DNA of 64,000 nt, taken from contig CM031552.1 of assembly GCA_018466975.1 (NCBI GenBank), positions 248,001-312,000 on the forward strand, written 5' to 3'. Made by a program: the position numbers and the translations under genes. This document shows positions 60,008-64,000 of this stretch, piece after piece; position 1 is the stretch's first letter, and each line of letters starts with the position of its first letter. This DNA is from Sparassis latifolia (taxonomy: Eukaryota > Basidiomycota > Agaricomycetes > Polyporales > Sparassidaceae). Below the pieces are notes generated by a model. That model saw nothing but the letters and a program-made list of their open reading frames with translations, searched no databases and was not told the origin of the DNA.

Positions 60008-62775
60008 CTATAGTAGTTGAATACCATATTGATCAAGCACGTCTCGACCGACAGGGGCGGGGCTTCTGAAAAGTAGGTCCGTGCCTGCTCCTGTTTTAGG
60101 GAAGGCGATAACATCTCGAATGGACTCTGCTTTGCAGAGGATGGTCATCAGGCGGTCAAATCCTAAGAGTGGTTCATCAGCCACGTATTCCTGGCGGAGC
60201 AACTTCGTACCCACCGAACGCGAATCCTCCATGTGGGGGGGCTCCACAACGAAGAGCGTGGAGCAAGTGGTGGAAGGATGACTTCTCTCTCTCATCGAGC
60301 TAGGATAGCAGGGTCCTGTGAGAATATGCCTTGAAACATGCAGCATGTCACATACCTGAAGTATGTTGGTGAAGATAAACTCCTGCATGCCGGCATCGTG
60401 GATTCTGACGGAACCTCCGCCAACTTCCACGCCGTTCAGGACGAGGTCATAGTGTTGTCCCCGTACCTGCAACCAATAACCGTGAGCATGATATTTAAGA
60501 AAACAAAGGAACTCTCGCAGCCACCTCATCAAACCGCCCTGCATACATTTTTTCGATGTCTTGCCACATTGGTGCAGTGAACGGGTGGTGCGTACTGCTT
60601 CTCCGGCCATGGGTAAGGAATTCTTTGTCCGCATCCCCGCGCATGAACAAAGGGAATTCAGTTACCCAGAGGAACTTCGGATTAGTACTGATCTTGTAGC
60701 CCAGCTTTTCAGCCGCAGTTGCAACAAGAAGGCGAAGACGACCTAATGCAGTGGAACCTCCCTGTGTAGGGGATGAGATCTGAACGCACGAGGTGGTGAA
60801 AGCATCTGAATTACCTCTGGTTTGCGGTGTCGTTTCATTAGCCACACCGTTCCTCCCTCACTTATTCCTAGCTCATTATTAATGTTCTTGCTTGCCGACT
60901 CCCCCCGCTGTGTCAGTTCGGATATCAATTTACTCCTTTGGTACCATGTCGCATCAGATTCTTCGGTGACCTCGATACGTTCCTTGAGGGTAATGCATTG
61001 AGACTTTAGTACGTAGCTAGAACAAGAGAAACCACGTCGTGCTTACGATGTATTCACGTTCTTGCCTCTTCAGTTGCTTTGCAGCGACCCCAAGGTCATC
61101 AGCATCGGATTTGCTGACCACCAACGCTTCAATGATTTCTTGACGTTCAGACAACGCAGTGCGGGCTGAAGGGGGTAAGTGAGGCGTGATGTCTTGGATC
61201 TGATGCCAACTTCAATCGTCGTTCAAGGGATACTTAGTCAAGACAATGCACCTCCAAGCCAAATCGCAAGTCTGGTTTGTCGCTCCCAAATCTGCTCATC
61301 GCCTCTTCGTAAGGCATGACTTGGAAGTGCGGTAAGTCAATCCCTTCGACTGAGGACCAGACACGGCGAATGAGCTTCTCGACGACATCGCGAACCTCAG
61401 ATCCACCAATATTCCAGCTCCCAGTACTCGTGTTGCTGTCTTGGCTGTGTTCCTGACTTTCGCCCCAGCTTACCCATGCCATCTCTAGATCGACCTGGGT
61501 GAACTCTGGCTGCCTGTCCTTGCGTCCGTCTTCGTCACGGAAACAACGCGCCAGCTGGTAGTAGCGATCTACTGCACCAGACGCTACAAGCAGTTGCTTG
61601 GGCTGCTGCGGTGACTGTGGAAGAGTATAGAAGAGAGGCTGAGGTAACCCGACTGTCGGCTCAGAATCGGGAGACATCAACGCTGCACCAGAGGCAGACA
61701 CGACGCGGGTCGGGACAACGAATTCCCGTGCTCCTTCTGGTGTAGATTTCAGCAGCATAGGGGTTTCAACTTCAGTGAAACCTGCGAGAACAGACTACAT
61801 CAGGAACGGTACGTGACGAATTAGCGTCTTTACTTACCTTCCTCTTCAAAGACGGTTCTCATTAATCGAGCCACCTCGCTACGCTTCCGGAGGTTTTCTG
61901 TTAAGGCTGTTCGTCGGAGGTCCAGATGGCGATATCGAAGTCTAAGCTCCTCGTTTGCCTGCCACACCATAAAATCAGAAGGACGACGGATGTGTAGAGG
62001 AGTATAAACCCTACTCCTGTGATGCGCGTACCAAGTTTTGTGAGTCGGAAGGCATAAATGGGAGATTACGATCGGCAGGATTCAACAATTTGAAGCGATC
62101 AACGACAACTTCTACATCCCCTGCAGGGAGCTAGAAATGGCAAAAGATTTTCAGGAATTGGGAACGGACAGAGATAGAGTACATAAGCAAAGCATAATCA
62201 ACGGCAACTCACTGCTCTCCTCTGTCCTTGGGGTCTCATTCGAACTGTTCCTTCTACAAGGACAGTAGACTCTACCGGGATGTCACGCATGGTCTGGAGG
62301 ACATACTCTCCCGCATTCGCCGATACCACCAGCTGCGTGGAGCCGTATGAGTCTTTAATAGAGAAGAAGGAGAGGGTTTTGTTCAATTTTCTGGTAGTCC
62401 GAGATGTATGACACGACAGATAGCTCAAGAAACGTGAACGCGTACCGTTCCGGCAAGAGCCAACCTGTAAGGACTACCCTAGACTCTGCGTCAGTCGAGC
62501 TCAACGCTCCACATGTGTGGGTGCGGCTGTGGAAAGGTGCTGATTCATTGTCAGAGATATAGCGAATTTATGAAGGATGACGCACCACAATGCGCCTTCT
62601 GAGCCCCAGTCTGCCCATTCTCCTGGGTCCCAGAGCTATGAAAAATATTGTCCGAGGAGACTGCGCTGTTAAAAATTTTACGGCGACAGCTTGGCACGAC
62701 CTCGAAGATATTCAAACGTGTCCATTGATTGCGCGTAAGCGGGTAACGGTGAATTCTAGTCGCAACGCGATGCAT
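60008..62775 (-). CDS. msd1: Mitochondrial aspartyl-tRNA synthetase
   Basis: Twelve exons inferred: 62775-62586, 62539-62446, 62390-62213, 62130-62032, 61958-61838, 61781-61252, 61199-61047, 61003-60815, 60761-60525, 60466-60356, 60299-60215, 60162-60008, giving about 713 residues. A basic N-terminal targeting region precedes THTCGALSS and the OB-fold ([32 protein letters not shown]). Class II motif 2 is [20 protein letters not shown], and [20 protein letters not shown] follows. Bacterial/mitochondrial-type insert and end motifs are [16 protein letters not shown] and motif 3 [19 protein letters not shown]. It charges mitochondrial tRNA-Asp. In-frame ATGs further upstream (62949, 62955) could be used. 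The short seventh intron (61046-61004) is the least certain join. Confidence 0.9.
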
Positions 62776-63677
62776 TCCTCGGCGATTGGACTCGACAGTA
62801 CTGTAGCTCCTCCCAACTACTCGCCTGTATAAATGGTTACAGCGGCTGTCTGAAGGGTTTGAGATAAGAACAAGTGCGCTCTTTCCGTCAAGTTGTTGCG
62901 AGCTCAGGTCGTCGCGATCATAGAGTGGTGGGAGGCTCGGCCCGTGCATCAGCATTTGTCATCACTTTCTTAGTCTACTTTATTCGCCTTGAATAAGGGA
63001 GTAAGACAAAAACAAGATGAATAATACATTCAGAACTTGTCTCCTTAATTAAGATGATCGCTTGTCTTGATCCGTCTGAATTTCTCCTTAGAGGCTTAAA
63101 TCCAGCTGGCACTCATGTGTTCAGACGGACTAAAGGAAAATCAAGGAGATGACTTATGGCCTTATTTCCTTGGTAAGGCTGCTCTTAATGTTCTTGAATC
63201 ATCTGCGTGCTACTTCACTAAGGAAGCATCAAGACTGGGAAGGAATGATATTCACAGCACATAAGTCAAGATAAGACCGGTATAAGTAAGCCAGCTGGTA
63301 AGCTACTTCTCCGCACAGCATAGTAAGACAAACAATTAGTAGTCAAAGCTAGCCAGAGTCGACAGAACGTATGGAAAACCTTATGATAATTGGCGAGACA
63401 AACAACGGCAAAAAATATCAAGACTTGAATGACCACAGAAGGAGGCAGACATGAAGGGGAGAGAATGTTCACGGGAAATGAAAACTGGCGTGGAAGTGAA
63501 AATTAAAAGCGGCTAAAAATGGATGGGACACGGGAAAGGAGCCAGAGGGCGACAAGAATTGCATATATGGTATCATTAATCTCTCTGTGGCTAGCACAAC
63601 ACACTAGCAAATGTATGACCAAGTCAGTCAACGTGCTCGAGGACAATGGTCTGCCAGAACATACGCGGAATGCACGG
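62776..63677. other. Intergenic region, no gene recognised
   Basis: Upstream of the AspRS gene and downstream of the partial gene at the right edge. A short imperfect inverted repeat, cttgatccgtctgaattt with cagacggac, is seen at about 63066-63130. No coding signal was recognised. Confidence 0.4.
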
Positions 63678-64000
63678 TTAGTCAGAGTCCGCTTCCACAA
63701 GGTTTGCGCGGTCAACGTCTGACATGTCCTCGTCGGAGATGTCAATTGGATTCTGGCTGCTTGAATCCACTCTCGCGTAATCACGCGCCTTCTCGACAAC
63801 CTTGACCATTCTTGCTGCGGTGAGGTTAGCAGCTGACTGTGCGTATTCGCGAGTCTTGGATCCATAGTTCGCATCACTAAAGAGCGTGGACTTGCGCGAC
63901 AGCTTGCCTGTGGTCGGATTCAGCTTTTTCAGGATGACCGATTTCCCGCCCTCCAGCATGATGCTATGGGTCTTCCAAAGTACCAAGATACGTTCAACCT
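63678..64000 (-). CDS. 3' end of an unknown protein, cut by the window edge
   Basis: The minus-strand frame is open from the window edge to the stop at 63678, about 107 codons. It includes VILKKLNPTTGKLSRKSTLF, YAQSAANLTAARMVKVVEKA, and an acidic end with NPIDISDEDMSDVD, which resembles a SUMO-interaction motif (hydrophobic V/I-x-V/I followed by acids). Family not recognised. The apparent ATG at 63986 need not be the true start. Confidence 0.5.
   Translation of the reverse strand, partial: VERILVLWKTHSIMLEGGKSVILKKLNPTTGKLSRKSTLFSDANYGSKTREYAQSAANLTAARMVKVVEKARDYARVDSSSQNPIDISDEDMSDVDRANLVEADSD

Overview
The window looks like a basidiomycete fungus, most likely an Agaricomycete. Host genes are GC-rich and cut by many introns of about 45-70 bp, often with GTGCGT or GTGAGT donors. 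The families present (F-box-like, MYND-finger, I-BAR Ivy1-like and others) and the mix of gypsy chromoviruses, copia elements and tRNA-derived SINEs fit that group. The species cannot be named from the sequence.

Layout. (1) 1-1048: left gene edge with a mitochondrial ribosomal protein bL19m gene on the minus strand. (2) About 1.1-48.9 kb: a gene-poor, AT-richer transposon island. It holds a fold-back repeat carrying a hAT-like MITE (4.3-5.3 kb), a solo LTR (5.9-7.1 kb), a long-TIR element with 7-bp target duplications (9.1-10.6 kb), fold-backs with tRNA-like arms (10.8-12.0 kb), SINEs, and a nest of retroelements. In that nest, gypsy A (minus, 13.8-20.8 kb) is interrupted by a complete but decayed copia element (plus, 14.4-19.1 kb). 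Gypsy B (minus, 20.8-28.5 kb) abuts A, carries a second long-TIR element in its RT gene, and has part of its integrase inverted in place. A 9.3-kb palindrome (28.46-37.78 kb) consists of an inverted duplication of an LTR-gag element around a SINE pair. A decayed unknown gene (37.9-40.7 kb) is followed by a 5.6-kb fold-back element built from tandem repeats (41.5-47.1 kb). (3) 48.9-64 kb: a compact host gene region with tRNA-Gly(CCC) carrying an intron, an F-box-like gene, a MYND zinc-finger gene, pab2, a 4'-phosphopantetheinyl transferase gene, an Ivy1-like I-BAR gene, a mitochondrial aspartyl-tRNA synthetase gene, and the 3' end of an unknown gene.

The host genes are ordinary housekeeping functions with no common pathway: mitochondrial translation (bL19m, AspRS), nuclear poly(A) binding, carrier-protein activation and vacuolar membrane biology. 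The striking property is the island. At least nine inverted-repeat structures of very different origin lie within 45 kb, ranging from a few hundred bp to 9 kb. If transcribed, they would make long hairpin RNA. Most retroelement reading frames are broken by stops that look like C-to-T (or G-to-A) changes, so the island is old and probably methylated or mutated by a RIP-like process. Exon-intron structures were worked out by hand from reading frames, splice consensus and recognised protein families, and have not been checked against transcripts.
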